Of a DNA stretch of 64,000 nt, positions 37,777 to 47,367 are shown in pieces; within the stretch, counting starts at the first letter, position 1; the number at the start of each line of letters is the position of its first letter. The notes under the pieces are model-generated. The model saw only the letters and a list, made by a program, of their open reading frames with translations. It searched no databases and was not told the origin of the DNA. Source of the stretch: Paracoccaceae bacterium. Lineage in GTDB: Bacteria; Pseudomonadota; Alphaproteobacteria; Rhodobacterales; Rhodobacteraceae. The position numbers were made by a program, and so were the translations under genes. Location: positions 124,001 to 188,000 of the forward strand of contig JANSYL010000001.1 of NCBI GenBank assembly GCA_024742455.1, in the 5' to 3' direction.

Positions 37777-38874
37777 TTACGGTGTCTTGCCGGATTTGGA
37801 AACGGCTTTCTGAAGATCGGCGACCGACCTTGCCAGACGCGGCAGGCGGCGCAGCGCCTTGTAGATTTCCACATGCGCATCCATGCGCACCGCCGGGTAG
37901 CCCATCATCATCCGCCCCGCAGGCACGTTGGATATCAGAAGGGATGCCACCCCCGCCACCACGTCATTGCCGACGGTGATATTGTCGGACACGCCGACGC
38001 GCCCGCCAAGCACCACCCGGTCACCCAGAACCACCGACCCGGCCAGGCCCACCTGCCCGCACAGCAGGCAATCGCGCCCCACCTTGCAGTTATGGCCGAC
38101 ATGGACCTGCGCATCGAGTTTGGTGCCATCGCCGATCACCGTATCGGCGATGGTGCCGCGGTCGATCGTGCTGTTGCAGCCGACCTCGACATCGTCGCCC
38201 AGAACCACGCCTCCAAGCGAATGAATGCGCGTCCAGCTTTGTGCGGGCCCGGCGGCATCGTCCCGGCCAAGCGATTTACGCCCGCGTTCCATCTGGCTGA
38301 GTTCCGGCGTGACGAAGGAAAACCCGTCGCCGCCGATGGACGCGCCCATTTGCAGGATCGCGCGGTCGCCGATGGTGACACCGTGGCCGATGCGCACCCC
38401 GGCCTGGATCAGCGCGTCATCACCGATGGTCGTGCCGGGGCCGATGAACACATGGGCCTCGATACGCGCGCGCGCGCCGATCCGCGCGCCCGCGCCCACC
38501 ACCACGAAGGGGCCGATGGCGGCAGTCGCGCCGATCTCGGCACCGGGGTCAATCACGGCGGTGGGGTGGATGCCGGGGGCGATGTCGGGGCCCGGGTCCA
38601 TCGCGCGGGTGATATAGGCCATGGCATAGCGCGGGCGCGGCGCAATGATCGCGGCCTTCAGCCCAATCGCCTGCCAGTCCATGCCGTCACCGATCACGGC
38701 GGCCTGCGCCCTCCCCTCTGCCAGCGCATCGGCGTATTTCGCGCTCATCGCCAGGGCCAGATCTGAGGGACCGGCGGAGGCGGGTTCGGCCACGCCCTCC
38801 ACAACCAGGTCAGAGGCGCCCAGGGCTTCAGCCCCGAGCGCCGCCGCAATCTCGCGGATCGTGACTTTGCGCAT
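37777..38874 (-). CDS. LpxD-type N-acyltransferase
   Basis: 365 aa. N-terminal uridine-binding domain MRKVTIREIAAALGAEAL ... PSDLALAMSAKYADAL, then a left-handed beta-helix of hexapeptide repeats (IGDDALIQAGVRIGHGVTIG). The LpxD catalytic block has the expected His in LDAQVHVGHNCKVG, and the block GGDGFSFV is also conserved. It would transfer a 3-hydroxyacyl chain from ACP to a UDP-glucosamine-type acceptor. The neighbours (dedicated ACP and KAS) rather than lpxA/fabZ suggest a second, specialised LpxD paralog. Confidence 0.88.
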   Translation of the reverse strand: MRKVTIREIAAALGAEALGASDLVVEGVAEPASAGPSDLALAMSAKYADALAEGRAQAAVIGDGMDWQAIGLKAAIIAPRPRYAMAYITRAMDPGPDIAPGIHPTAVIDPGAEIGATAAIGPFVVVGAGARIGARARIEAHVFIGPGTTIGDDALIQAGVRIGHGVTIGDRAILQMGASIGGDGFSFVTPELSQMERGRKSLGRDDAAGPAQSWTRIHSLGGVVLGDDVEVGCNSTIDRGTIADTVIGDGTKLDAQVHVGHNCKVGRDCLLCGQVGLAGSVVLGDRVVLGGRVGVSDNITVGNDVVAGVASLLISNVPAGRMMMGYPAVRMDAHVEIYKALRRLPRLARSVADLQKAVSKSGKTP

Positions 38875-38906
38875 CCTTCCCCCCGCGTCGTGTCGCGAGG
38901 GCAGGA

Positions 38907-40511
38907 TTAGCTGGACGCGTCCGGCATGACCACCCCGAGCGATTGCACGACCTGGCTGAGCCGTGCGTTGCGCCCGTAGATGTCGGGCCGCGTCTGCAGG
39001 AACCCGTCGCTTTCCACCCAGGCTGTCCAGTAGGTCAGGTGCACCGGGATATGGGTGTCGAGATAGACATAGGTTTCCCCCCCGCTGTCCAGCACGTCGT
39101 GGAAGAAACCGCGCGGATCTTCCTCCTGCCGGGCGAGCAGCAGGTAGGCGAACTCATGCGGGTCATCCAGACGGATGCAGCCCGAGGAATAGGCGCGCAC
39201 ATGGCGATCCATCAGGTGCTGGTCGGGCGTGTCATGCAGGTAGATCGCATGACGGTTCGGGAACATGAACTTCACCGTGCCAAGCGCGTTGCGCGGACCC
39301 GGCGGCTGACGCAGGTCAAAGGGGAAGTTCTCGGGCGTGATGTTCGTCCAGTCGACCGCCGCACGGCTGACCGGGCGCCCCCCGGCCATCAGCTGAAACC
39401 CGCTGCCACCACCTGCGATGATGTTGGGAATGTAGCCGCGCGCGATCGAGCGGGGCACATACCAGGACGGGTTGATCACCATATGCTCCATCTCGTCGGA
39501 GAACTCCGGCGTCTGACGGTCCCGCCGCCCGATGACGGACCGGGTGATGAAACTGACCTCGCCATTGTCGATCACGCGGGTGTGGAAATCTGCGAGGTTG
39601 ACGAAAATCAGCCGGTCATGGACCTGACCGTCATTCAGCCAGCGCATCCGTTCCATGCCCAGCACAACATCATCCCAAAGGTCCTCGACGCTGCGGTTGA
39701 CGGCCTCGATCGTGTCGCCGCCCGCCACACCATCGGCGACGAGACCATTGTCTTCCTGGAAGGCCATGACGGCGACCTGCAGATCGCTGTTGTATTCGGC
39801 GGTGGCCGAGCGGGTCAGGTAGCCCATCGTCATCAGCCGGTTGCGCAGCGCCACGACCTGCGGACCGCTGTCGCCCGGCCGCAGGCTGCCGGCCTGAACC
39901 GTCGGACCGAACCCGCCGCGCGCGGCCAGGTCCTCGAGTTCCAGCTTGGCGCGCATCAGCCGCGTGTAGTTCGGGCTTTGCGGCGGCAGCGTTTCCATGA
40001 AGGCATGCGGGTTTGCCTCAAGGAACGCCGTCATCAGCTCATACGGGTCGTGCTGCGGCTGATCCTGGAAGATGTCGGGAATGATCTCGGACGGGTCGAG
40101 GAACCCGCCATGCACGTCCTGCGCATATTGCAGGAACACCTGCGAGGCCAGCACATCGGCCTGCCCGCGCATGTAAGGGTTCGTCGCCTCGCGGAAGGCG
40201 GTGCGCAGCGCATCTATGTCGTAGCGATCGGTCGGAAGACCATGGGAATCGGCCTGGTCGAGCGCCCGGATAAGAGCGGCGCGCCGGTCGGCTGCATCCG
40301 AGGTGGCCCAGATCGGTTCGAAATCGCGGCTGAGATAGAAGGCGGCCAGGCGTTCATCGGTCGAGGAGGCCTCGGCGATGGCCTGCCTGAGCGCCGAGAA
40401 GGCCTGCGCCTCGGCCTGAAGCGGCACGGAGATGGCGGTGAGTGCGGTGACGGCCGGCGTGACGGCAAGCGCCGCCGCGAGACAGCCCGATTTCAGAAAA
40501 CGCGCGAACAT
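38907..40511 (-). CDS. L,D-transpeptidase (YcbB/LdtD type)
   Basis: 534 aa from Met at 40511; an upstream Met at 40601 gives no signal peptide. Signal peptide about 1-33 (FLKSGCLAAALAVTPAVTAL...). A peptidoglycan-binding domain follows (LRPGDSGPQVVALRNRLMTMGYL). The YkuD catalytic domain has HAIYLHDTPDQHL and the active-site SSGCIRLDDPHEFA with the nucleophilic Cys. Forms 3-3 cross-links in the periplasm or attaches proteins to peptidoglycan. Divergent from the DUF882 gene, a pairing seen for ycbB/ycbK in other bacteria. Confidence 0.92.
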   Translation of the reverse strand: MFARFLKSGCLAAALAVTPAVTALTAISVPLQAEAQAFSALRQAIAEASSTDERLAAFYLSRDFEPIWATSDAADRRAALIRALDQADSHGLPTDRYDIDALRTAFREATNPYMRGQADVLASQVFLQYAQDVHGGFLDPSEIIPDIFQDQPQHDPYELMTAFLEANPHAFMETLPPQSPNYTRLMRAKLELEDLAARGGFGPTVQAGSLRPGDSGPQVVALRNRLMTMGYLTRSATAEYNSDLQVAVMAFQEDNGLVADGVAGGDTIEAVNRSVEDLWDDVVLGMERMRWLNDGQVHDRLIFVNLADFHTRVIDNGEVSFITRSVIGRRDRQTPEFSDEMEHMVINPSWYVPRSIARGYIPNIIAGGGSGFQLMAGGRPVSRAAVDWTNITPENFPFDLRQPPGPRNALGTVKFMFPNRHAIYLHDTPDQHLMDRHVRAYSSGCIRLDDPHEFAYLLLARQEEDPRGFFHDVLDSGGETYVYLDTHIPVHLTYWTAWVESDGFLQTRPDIYGRNARLSQVVQSLGVVMPDASS

Positions 40512-40921
40512 CTGAATGTCATCCTCGGCAGAAAAAGATGTGTTGAACCCTGGATAGCATGAAAAAACCTTTTCGCCTGCAGGAAAAGGCCGTCCATTCA
40601 CTTTTTCGCAAGTCTTGTCAGATAGTTCCCCATCTGCAACGGCGGAGAACCCGCATTGCGCGCCCCCCCCGCGGCCCGCCCCGGCCGCGGACGTGAGCAG
40701 GACCGCACGCCACGATGCGCCGACCGAATCAGCCCAAACTGGCGAAAATTCGCCGAGAATCCCGGTTTATCCACAGGACCCCGCAATCGGGACTTTCAGA
40801 AAGATGTCGATTGTGTCATCAAGATCACGGCCTGAGGGGATGGCCCGTTCGACCGGGGCGCTTTCGACAAGAAAAGCAACCGGTCGGGCCGGAACAGGCG
40901 AACGATGGGGCATACCAGAAG
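40512..40921. other. Divergent intergenic region between L,D-transpeptidase and DUF882 genes
   Basis: 410 bp, no gene. It contains a CTGCAG-centred imperfect palindrome (40568-40589) close to the transpeptidase start and a relatively AT-rich patch with GTGTCATCAAGATCACGG near 40810-40828. Both promoters must lie here but could not be placed confidently. Confidence 0.6.
40568..40589. repeat. CTGCAG-centred palindrome
   Basis: Arms CCTTTT and AAAAGG surround CCTGCAGG with a two-base bulge (CG) on the left. The 12-mer CCTGCAGGAAAA also occurs in the first palindrome of the phnJ-phnK spacer (55148-55157 region). Confidence 0.55.
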
Positions 40922-41482
40922 ATGACGACATCGAATCTTTCGCGTCGTGCGCTGATGCGCGCCTTTGCGGCAACCGCTGTTTCGGCAGCACCGGTGATGG
41001 CCAATGCCACCGGGTTTCTGCGCGGCGGTGGCGACATCCGGCGGCTGACGATGTATTCGGGGCGCACCGGCGAAAGCATCGACATGATCTACTGGATCGA
41101 CGGCGACTACATCCGCCCCGCCCTCGAAGAAATCAGCCATTTCATGCGCGACTGGCGCACCGATGATGTCCACCCGATCGACCCGCGCACCATCGACATC
41201 ATGACGGCCGCCCATAACCTGCTGGACACCAGCGAACCCTACACCGTTCTGTCGGGTTATCGCAGCCCCGCCACCAACGCGATGTTGCGCGCCCGGTCCT
41301 CGGGCGTGGCGCGGAATTCACTGCACATGCAGGGCGAGGCGGCGGACCTGCGCATGAGCTCGCGCTCGGTGAGCCAGATGTTCGAGGCCGCGCGCGCCTG
41401 TTCTGCCGGGGGCGTCGGCCGGTATTCGGGATCGGGTTTCGTGCATATGGATTGCGGCCCGGTCCGGTCCTGGGGTCGGTAA
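40922..41482 (+). CDS. DUF882 (peptidase M15-like, YcbK) protein with Tat-type signal
   Basis: 186 aa from Met at 40922 (MTTSNLSRRALMRAFAATAV): the twin-arginine SRRALM followed by a hydrophobic stretch indicates Tat export. The DUF882/M15A fold is recognised from LSGYRSPATNAMLRARSSGVA, the zinc-ligand pair in NSLHMQGEAADLRM and the third ligand in GSGFVHMDCGPVRSW. Probably a zinc-dependent murein endopeptidase or amidase-type hydrolase in the periplasm. A rightward terminator follows at 41521-41543. Confidence 0.88.
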   Translation: MTTSNLSRRALMRAFAATAVSAAPVMANATGFLRGGGDIRRLTMYSGRTGESIDMIYWIDGDYIRPALEEISHFMRDWRTDDVHPIDPRTIDIMTAAHNLLDTSEPYTVLSGYRSPATNAMLRARSSGVARNSLHMQGEAADLRMSSRSVSQMFEAARACSAGGVGRYSGSGFVHMDCGPVRSWGR

Positions 41483-41520
41483 CACCTTACCTACAGATAT
41501 GATCGCATGACCGTCCCGGC

Positions 41521-41543
41521 ACCCCGTGCACGGGGCGATTTTT
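41521..41543 (+). terminator. Intrinsic terminator after the DUF882 gene
   Basis: Short GC stem within CCCCGTGCACGGGG followed by CGATTTTTC. Confidence 0.6.
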
Positions 41544-41622
41544 CGTGATCGGCCAGGGGTTGGACAGGCGGCTGTTCCGCCCCCATATTTCCGCCAAGAC
41601 CAGACAACAGGATGGAGGGGCG

Positions 41623-42072
41623 ATGACCACCTATACCAGGGACCCCGAGGCGATTGCCCGCCTGACCCCCGAGCAATACCGCGTCACCCAACAGGACGCG
41701 ACAGAACGGCCGGGCACGGGCGAATACCTCAACAACAAGGAACCGGGCATCTATGTCGATGTCGTGTCGGGCGAGCCGCTGTTCGCGTCGTCGGACAAAT
41801 ACGAGTCAGGCTGCGGCTGGCCGTCCTTCGTCAAACCGATCGAGCCCGCGCATGTGATCGAAAAGCGCGACCTGAGCCTCGGCATGATCCGGACCGAGGT
41901 GCGGTCTGCCCATGGTGACAGTCATCTGGGCCATGTCTTCCCCGACGGGCCGCGCGACCGGGGCGGGTTGCGCTATTGCATCAACTCGGCAAGCCTGCGC
42001 TTCGTCCATCGCGACGACATGGAGGCGGAAGGCTACGGCGCCTACCTTGATCAAGTGGAGGACGTGGCATGA
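41623..42072 (+). CDS. msrB: Peptide-methionine (R)-S-oxide reductase
   Basis: 149 aa, start at 41623 after GGAGGGG. Reduces the R-epimer of methionine sulfoxide. SelR domain motifs: [38 protein letters not shown] and the catalytic cysteine in [15 protein letters not shown]. The two CxxC zinc motifs found in many MsrBs are absent, so this is a non-zinc form. Its stop overlaps the msrA start (ATGA). Confidence 0.95.
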   Translation: MTTYTRDPEAIARLTPEQYRVTQQDATERPGTGEYLNNKEPGIYVDVVSGEPLFASSDKYESGCGWPSFVKPIEPAHVIEKRDLSLGMIRTEVRSAHGDSHLGHVFPDGPRDRGGLRYCINSASLRFVHRDDMEAEGYGAYLDQVEDVA

Positions 42073-42575
42073 GCACCGAACGCGCCGTTCTGGCGGGGGG
42101 CTGTTTCTGGGGGATGCAGGAGCTGATCCGCCACAAGCCCGGCGTCATCTCGACGAGGGTGGGCTATACCGGCGGCGATGTGCCCAACGCCACCTACCGC
42201 AACCACGGCACCCATGCCGAGGGGATCGAGATCATCTATGACCCCGCCATCATCACCTATCGCGACATCCTGGAGTTCTTCTTCCAGATCCATGACCCCA
42301 CCACGCTGAACCGGCAGGGCAACGACATCGGGCTGAGCTACCGGTCGGCGATCTATTATGTCGATGACGCGCAGCAGGCCGTGGCGCTGGACACCATCGC
42401 CGATGTCGAGGCGTCGGGGATATGGCCGGGCCGCGTGGCGACCGAAGTGGAACCTGTAGGCGATTTCTGGGAGGCCGAGCCCGAGCATCAGGATTACCTG
42501 CAGCGCATCCCGCATGGCTATACCTGCCATTTCCCGCGGCCCGGCTGGGTGCTGCCGAAACGCGCGGCGGAATAG
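42069..42575 (+). CDS. msrA: Peptide-methionine (S)-S-oxide reductase
   Basis: 168 aa. Catalytic cysteine in [37 protein letters not shown] and YRSAIYY are conserved MsrA blocks. There is no C-terminal recycling cysteine beyond [10 protein letters not shown]. Overlaps msrB by 4 nt; together they repair both sulfoxide epimers. Confidence 0.95.
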   Translation: MSTERAVLAGGCFWGMQELIRHKPGVISTRVGYTGGDVPNATYRNHGTHAEGIEIIYDPAIITYRDILEFFFQIHDPTTLNRQGNDIGLSYRSAIYYVDDAQQAVALDTIADVEASGIWPGRVATEVEPVGDFWEAEPEHQDYLQRIPHGYTCHFPRPGWVLPKRAAE

Positions 42576-42636
42576 GCGGCCGCGCAATCGGAATGGCGGG
42601 CGGCGGCACCCCGGCCCGACGGCGCGAAACCGACGG

Positions 42637-43569
42637 TTACAGCGGCATGGCGGCGGAGGCGTCGAGCACGGCGTCGAACACCGTCTTGTCGCACAGCTCG
42701 GTGGCCTCGGTGGTGACGGCGGCGCTGGCGGCGGCACATCCCCATTGCAGGATCCCGGGCGCATCCGCGCCCCGGTCCATCGCCAGCACAGCCCCCGCCA
42801 CGAAACTGTCCCCCGCCCCGGTGACCGAGGCAACCGGCACATCGACGGCGGGGGCAAACCACGCCCCGTCCGGTGTTGCCATCACCGATCCGTCGGCCCC
42901 CCGGGCGATGATCACACGCTGGGCCACGCCGCGCGCCACAAGGTCCCGCGCGACCCGTGCCGTGTCGGCCCGATCCGGCAGATCGTGGCCGACCAGCGCA
43001 TGCGCCTCATGGGAATCCATCCGCAGCATCGCATAGCCCCCCTGCCCTTCGGACATGAGCCGCAGCGCATCGCCCGAGGTGTCGATGACCACCTGCGCGC
43101 CTGCGGCCCCCACCTGGTAGGCCATATAGCGCAGCTGCGCCGCTGTCATGCCCGGCGGAAGCGAGCCCGAGAACACGACGATATCGCCCGGTGAGATATG
43201 ACCCGGAAGCCGCCCGGTGGTGGCTGCGACATCCACACCCGACCATGCGGGCCCGGGAAATATGAACCGATACTGGTGCCCGGTCGCCGTTTCGATCACC
43301 GACAGGTTCTGCCGCGTCGATCCCGGCCCGGGAAGTTGCACCACCGGCACGCCACGGGCCTTTAGCAGGCCGCCGAGGGTCGATCCGTTGGTGGCGATCA
43401 CTGCTGTCGCCTGCCCGCCCAGAAGCATCACCGCCCGCGCCACGTTGATACCCCCGCCGCCGGGGTCGCGCCTGGGTTCGGGACAGCGCAGTTTCCGACC
43501 CGGGATCAGGGTGTCGACCGTGGTTTCGAGGTCGATGGCCGGGTTCAGGGTAAGGGTCAGGATCGCCAT
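42637..43569 (-). CDS. PfkB-family sugar kinase (1-phosphofructokinase/hexose kinase type)
   Basis: 310 aa. PfkB/ribokinase fold: N-terminal TLTLNPAIDLETTVD with RRDPGGGGINVARAVMLLGG, and the second signature SVTGAGDSFVAGAVLAMDRG with the catalytic Asp. The start TLNPAIDLE is typical of 1-phosphofructokinase/tagatose-6-P kinase members. No PTS fructose gene adjacent, so the exact substrate is open. Transcribed leftward downstream of the phn transporter terminator, so probably a separate unit. Confidence 0.85.
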   Translation of the reverse strand: MAILTLTLNPAIDLETTVDTLIPGRKLRCPEPRRDPGGGGINVARAVMLLGGQATAVIATNGSTLGGLLKARGVPVVQLPGPGSTRQNLSVIETATGHQYRFIFPGPAWSGVDVAATTGRLPGHISPGDIVVFSGSLPPGMTAAQLRYMAYQVGAAGAQVVIDTSGDALRLMSEGQGGYAMLRMDSHEAHALVGHDLPDRADTARVARDLVARGVAQRVIIARGADGSVMATPDGAWFAPAVDVPVASVTGAGDSFVAGAVLAMDRGADAPGILQWGCAAASAAVTTEATELCDKTVFDAVLDASAAMPL

Positions 43570-43629
43570 GGCGCGAAGGCTAGGACGGATCGCTGTGCGG
43601 GTGAAGGGCCGCGCCGTGGCACCAAAGGA

Positions 43630-43657
43630 AAAGGCCCGGTGACGGGACCGGGCCTTT
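43630..43657 (-). terminator. Terminator of the phosphonate transporter operon
   Basis: Perfect 11-bp stem AAAGGCCCGGT / ACCGGGCCTTT with a 6-nt loop, 20 nt after the last phnE stop. On the minus strand it continues into TTCCTTTGG. Confidence 0.85.
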
Positions 43658-43677
43658 CCTGTTCTACATGCGGCGCG

Positions 43678-44535
43678 TCAGTCGCGCTGTTCGCCGATGG
43701 CCCAGAGCCTGATCCGCTTGGACAGCCAGTCGATGAAGAAGATGATCACCAGGATGTTCAGCACCACGAAGGCCACTTGATCGTAAAGCGATGCGCGGAA
43801 GCGTTCGATGATGATCATGCCGATGCCGCCCGCGCCCACGATCCCCAGGATCGTGGCCGACCGGGTGTTCGATTCCCAGAAATAGAGCGACTGGGAAATG
43901 AATACCGGCAGCACCTGCGGGATATAGCCGTAGCGGATCACCGCCAGCGGCCCGGCCCCGGTGGCCTTGACCCCCTCGACCTGTTTCTGGTCCACGTTCT
44001 CGATCGCCTCGGAATAAAGCTTGGACAAGGTGCCAAGGTCCGAGACGAAGATCGCGAGCACCCCGGCCAGTGGGCCGAGCCCCACCGCCCGCACGAAAAC
44101 GAGGCCCCAGACCAGTTGGTCGATGCCGCGCAGGATGTCGAGGAAACGCCGCACGATCTGGCGCAGCCACCCGAACGGGTTGACGTTGCGTGCCGCGCAG
44201 AAGCCGATGATCAGCGATCCGAGCGTGCCCAGAAGCGTGCCGAGGAACGCCATCGCCAGCGTCTGGGCGATCCCGATATAGATGTTGCGGTATTGCCATT
44301 CGGCCATGTCTTCCCAGACCACGAAGGCCCTGAGCAGGGCCCAGGCCCGGTCAGACGCCTCGATCAGCTTGCCGAACTCAAAGAACCACATCGACCAGAT
44401 CAGGTAGACGACGGCCGCGAACAGCCAGCCCCACCGTTTCACCTGATCCCAGACGGTGTTGAAGGCCCGGGGATTGGCCGCGCGCACCTGTGCGATCTGT
44501 TCTTCGGTGACGGCGGAAATCGTTGCGATGCTCAT
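43678..44535 (-). CDS. phnE: Phosphonate ABC transporter permease (distal)
   Basis: 285 aa, BPD_transp_1 permease with about six helices. The cytoplasmic EAA loop, which contacts PhnC, reads KATGAGPLAVIRYGYIPQVLPVF. SATILGIVGAGGIGMIIIERFR is the usual PhnE C-terminal block. The protein's ATG overlaps the stop of the second permease (ATGA at 44532-44535). Confidence 0.92.
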   Translation of the reverse strand: MSIATISAVTEEQIAQVRAANPRAFNTVWDQVKRWGWLFAAVVYLIWSMWFFEFGKLIEASDRAWALLRAFVVWEDMAEWQYRNIYIGIAQTLAMAFLGTLLGTLGSLIIGFCAARNVNPFGWLRQIVRRFLDILRGIDQLVWGLVFVRAVGLGPLAGVLAIFVSDLGTLSKLYSEAIENVDQKQVEGVKATGAGPLAVIRYGYIPQVLPVFISQSLYFWESNTRSATILGIVGAGGIGMIIIERFRASLYDQVAFVVLNILVIIFFIDWLSKRIRLWAIGEQRD

Positions 44536-45470
44536 TTGAAATTCTCCCGCCCGATATAGCCCAGACGAATGCGCTCGGAGATCAGGTCGATGACCGTGAC
44601 CATGAGCACGACGAGGATCAGCACGGCCAGAACCCGGTCATCGGAATAGAAGGAGATGACGCGGTTGAGTTCCTGCCCGATGCCGCCCGCACCCACGAAG
44701 CCGATGATCGAGGAGGCCCGCACGTTGATCTCGAACCGCAGCAAGGCATAGCTGAAGAAGTTCGGAAGCACTTGCGGGGTCACTGCATAGGCCATTTTCT
44801 CGAACCATGTGCCGCCCACGGCGGTGATCCCCTCGATGGGCCGGGACGAGGCGTTCTCGTTCACTTCTGCAAAAAGCTTTCCAAGTGCCCCGGCCGAGTG
44901 GATCGCGATGGCAAGGATGCCGGCAAGCGGCCCGATCCCGATCATGAAGACGAAGAGCAGCGCCAGAAGGATTTCCGGCACACCCCGGCAGAATTCGAGG
45001 AACCGCCGCGAGATCCAGTAGATCCAGCGCGCGGGTGCCAGGTTCTGCGCCGCCGGGAAGCTGAGCGCATAGGCCACCGCCGTGCCCAGAAGGGTCGCGG
45101 TGATCGCCATCAGGATGGTTTCCCAGATCAGTTCGACATAGGTCCAGAAATCGGCATACCAGAAGGTGAGCGAGCCCGGGACGGCGCGGCCATCATCGCC
45201 ACGGCCCTCGAACAGGACATCGCCCTGCAGGTCGGGAACGATGGTGGCGAAATATTCGAAGATGCGCGGAATGCCCTCGGCCAGGCGTTCCGGCAGGAAA
45301 TCACTCACCCAGACCGACAGGGCGAGGGCCACGAGGAACACCAGCAGAACGAAGATGTTCATCACGCGTTTGGAGGCTTGCAGTTCGGCCCGGTGACGTT
45401 CGAAAACATCGACCGCGCTGCCGCCTGTGGCTGGCGCCGAAGCGCCGCCGGGAAGGGTTGCGTCAGACAT
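44532..45470 (-). CDS. phnE: Phosphonate ABC transporter permease (proximal)
   Basis: 312 aa, PhnE-family permease with a longer soluble N-terminus (about 35 residues) and a periplasmic loop before the core. EAA loop: TAVGGTWFEKMAYAVTPQVLPNF; C-terminal block ASSIIGFVGAGGIGQELNRVI. Two non-identical PhnE proteins probably form a heterodimer. Starts 17 nt downstream of phnC. Confidence 0.92.
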   Translation of the reverse strand: MSDATLPGGASAPATGGSAVDVFERHRAELQASKRVMNIFVLLVFLVALALSVWVSDFLPERLAEGIPRIFEYFATIVPDLQGDVLFEGRGDDGRAVPGSLTFWYADFWTYVELIWETILMAITATLLGTAVAYALSFPAAQNLAPARWIYWISRRFLEFCRGVPEILLALLFVFMIGIGPLAGILAIAIHSAGALGKLFAEVNENASSRPIEGITAVGGTWFEKMAYAVTPQVLPNFFSYALLRFEINVRASSIIGFVGAGGIGQELNRVISFYSDDRVLAVLILVVLMVTVIDLISERIRLGYIGRENFK

Positions 45471-45487
45471 CGGATCCTATCCTCGGC

Positions 45488-46309
45488 TCAGGCGATCGCC
45501 TTCGCGGTATCGACCGCGGGGCTGTCGGAGGTGGGGATCGAGGTCGAGGTCGCGGCCTCGTTGAAGGCCTCATCGGCCTCGGCGCCGTAGATCTCTCGCG
45601 CCATCTGGTTGGTCAGCTGCGCGGGCGTGCCGTCAAACACGATCCGGCCGTCCTGCATGCCGATGATCCGGTCGCAGTAATTGCGCGCGGTATCCAGCGT
45701 ATGCAGGTTGCAGATCACGGTGATGCCGTCCTGCTTGTTGATGTCGCGCAGCGCGTCCATCACGATTTTTGCGTTCATCGGGTCGAGCGAGGCAATCGGT
45801 TCGTCGGCCAGCAGGATCTTGGGTTCCTGCGCCAGGGCGCGGGCGATGGCGACGCGTTGCTGCTGACCGCCCGACAGCGTTTCGGCGCGTTGCAGCGCGG
45901 TATGGGCCATGCCCAGACGATCCAGCGCCTGAATGGCAAAGGCGCGTTCGCGGGGCGTGAAGATCTGGGTCAGCGACCGCCAGGCCGGCATGTCGCACAG
46001 CCGCCCGGTCAGGACGTTGGTGACCACATCGAGACGACCTACCAGGTTGAACTGCTGGAAGATCATCGCGCAGTCGGACCGCCACTGGCGCAGCTCGCGG
46101 CCCTTCAGCTGGGCGATGTCGGTGTCGCCGAAGACGATCTTGCCGTCGGACGGGTCGATCAGCCGGTTCAGAAGCCGCAGAAGCGTGGATTTGCCCGCCC
46201 CCGACCGGCCGATGATGCCGACCATCTGTCCATCGGGAATTTCAAGAGTAGCGGAGGAGACGGCGGTGTTTTCGCCAAACCGGCGCGTCAGTTGTTCGAG
46301 TTTCAGCAT
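45488..46309 (-). CDS. phnC: Phosphonate ABC transporter ATP-binding protein
   Basis: 273 aa. Walker [19 protein letters not shown]-loop [15 protein letters not shown], signature [15 protein letters not shown], Walker [15 protein letters not shown]-loop [15 protein letters not shown]. It has a short C-terminal tail rich in Thr/Ser/Ala not needed for the core. Energises import with the two PhnE permeases. Confidence 0.95.
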   Translation of the reverse strand: MLKLEQLTRRFGENTAVSSATLEIPDGQMVGIIGRSGAGKSTLLRLLNRLIDPSDGKIVFGDTDIAQLKGRELRQWRSDCAMIFQQFNLVGRLDVVTNVLTGRLCDMPAWRSLTQIFTPRERAFAIQALDRLGMAHTALQRAETLSGGQQQRVAIARALAQEPKILLADEPIASLDPMNAKIVMDALRDINKQDGITVICNLHTLDTARNYCDRIIGMQDGRIVFDGTPAQLTNQMAREIYGAEADEAFNEAATSTSIPTSDSPAVDTAKAIA

Positions 46310-46405
46310 CGTTGTTACCCCTTCAGCACGCCTGACAGCGGATCATCGCCCAGGCCGGTTTCTGCCAGCCGCCCCTCCCCCGACGCGGCTTTTGGTCAAA
46401 TGGCG

Positions 46406-46432
46406 CGGGGCCGGCATGGATAACCGGCCCCG
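46406..46432 (-). repeat. Intercistronic hairpin between phnD and phnC
   Basis: Nine-bp perfect stem CGGGGCCGG / CCGGCCCCG with a 9-nt loop in the 140-bp gap. No T run on the minus strand. Consistent with mRNA stabilisation or partial attenuation favouring binding protein over membrane/ATPase subunits. Confidence 0.6.
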
Positions 46433-46449
46433 TTCCTTGTGGTTGCGGC

Positions 46450-47367
46450 TTAGCGTTCGCCAGCCAGTTCCCGACGCATGTTGATGATCGGGACGTAGAA
46501 TTCGTGGTTGATCGGCCAGTAGCCCATGGCTTCACCCGAGTTGACCGAGTCGAAGCAGTCCGGGTCTTCCACCTGCAGGCGCAGCGAGGCGCCCATCACC
46601 AGGTCCTTGAGCTCCTGCGGCAGGTCCGAGCGGATGACGCGGGGGCCGTTGGTGATCAGGTTGGATTGCCAGATGATGCGGATTTCCGACATGTCGAGCA
46701 TGTCCTTGTCCACCATCGAGCGCAGGTTGCCGCGGCTGTAGCCTTCGTTGATGTCGCCCACGCCCGAGGTCCAGGTGACACCCGCATCATACTGGCCGTT
46801 CAGAACCGCGACCACGGCCTGTTCATGGCCGCCGCCGAACCCGGTTTCCGAGAAGTAGGTTTCCAGGTCGAGACCTTCTTCGCTGGCCAGTTCGAAGGAT
46901 GGAACCAGGTAGCCAGAGGTGGAGTTCGGGTCAGCGAAGGCGAGGCTGCGGCCTTCCATGTCTTCAAGGCTTTCGATGTCGCTGTCGGCCAGGACATACA
47001 TCACCGAGTAATACCCGAGCGACCCGTCGATCTGCATGGTGGTGTAGAGCGGTTCAACCGCGTCGGGGTCCTGCAGGTAGATGCCCGCATAGCCCGCCGA
47101 GCCGAGGCCCGCGAATTCCAGCTGACCGGCCAGCAGGCCCTGCATCACGCCGGCATAGTCTGCGGCGGGGAACAGTTCCACCGGCACGCCCAGACGCTCT
47201 TCGAAATACTCGGCGAGGCATTCGTTTTCACGCAGGCGGTCGGCTTCGTTCTCACCGCCCAGAAGGCCGATACGGAAAACCGGCACCTCTTCGCGCCAAT
47301 CGGCGAAAGCGGCGGTGGAGGTCAGAGCGGTTGCGCCCATCACGAAGGCGGCAAAGGTCTGTTTCAT
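46450..47367 (-). CDS. phnD: Phosphonate-binding protein, paralog 1
   Basis: 305 aa from Met at 47367 (tandem ATGs at 47370/47367). Signal peptide MKQTFAAFVMGATALTSTAA ending AFA/D. PhnD-type mature protein: VPVFRIGLLGGENEADRLRE, PAADYAGVMQGLLAGQLEFAGLG, SLAFADPNSTSGYLVPS and HEQAVVAVLNGQYDAGVTW. The loop carrying D-P-N-S-T-S binds the phosphonate group. Most of the protein is near-identical in pattern to paralog 2 located immediately upstream. Confidence 0.93.
   Translation of the reverse strand: MKQTFAAFVMGATALTSTAAFADWREEVPVFRIGLLGGENEADRLRENECLAEYFEERLGVPVELFPAADYAGVMQGLLAGQLEFAGLGSAGYAGIYLQDPDAVEPLYTTMQIDGSLGYYSVMYVLADSDIESLEDMEGRSLAFADPNSTSGYLVPSFELASEEGLDLETYFSETGFGGGHEQAVVAVLNGQYDAGVTWTSGVGDINEGYSRGNLRSMVDKDMLDMSEIRIIWQSNLITNGPRVIRSDLPQELKDLVMGASLRLQVEDPDCFDSVNSGEAMGYWPINHEFYVPIINMRRELAGER

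Noticed and set aside
38943-40562. 539-codon rightward frame over the L,D-transpeptidase
   Set aside because: Shadow frame; the leftward protein has a YkuD active site and signal peptide.
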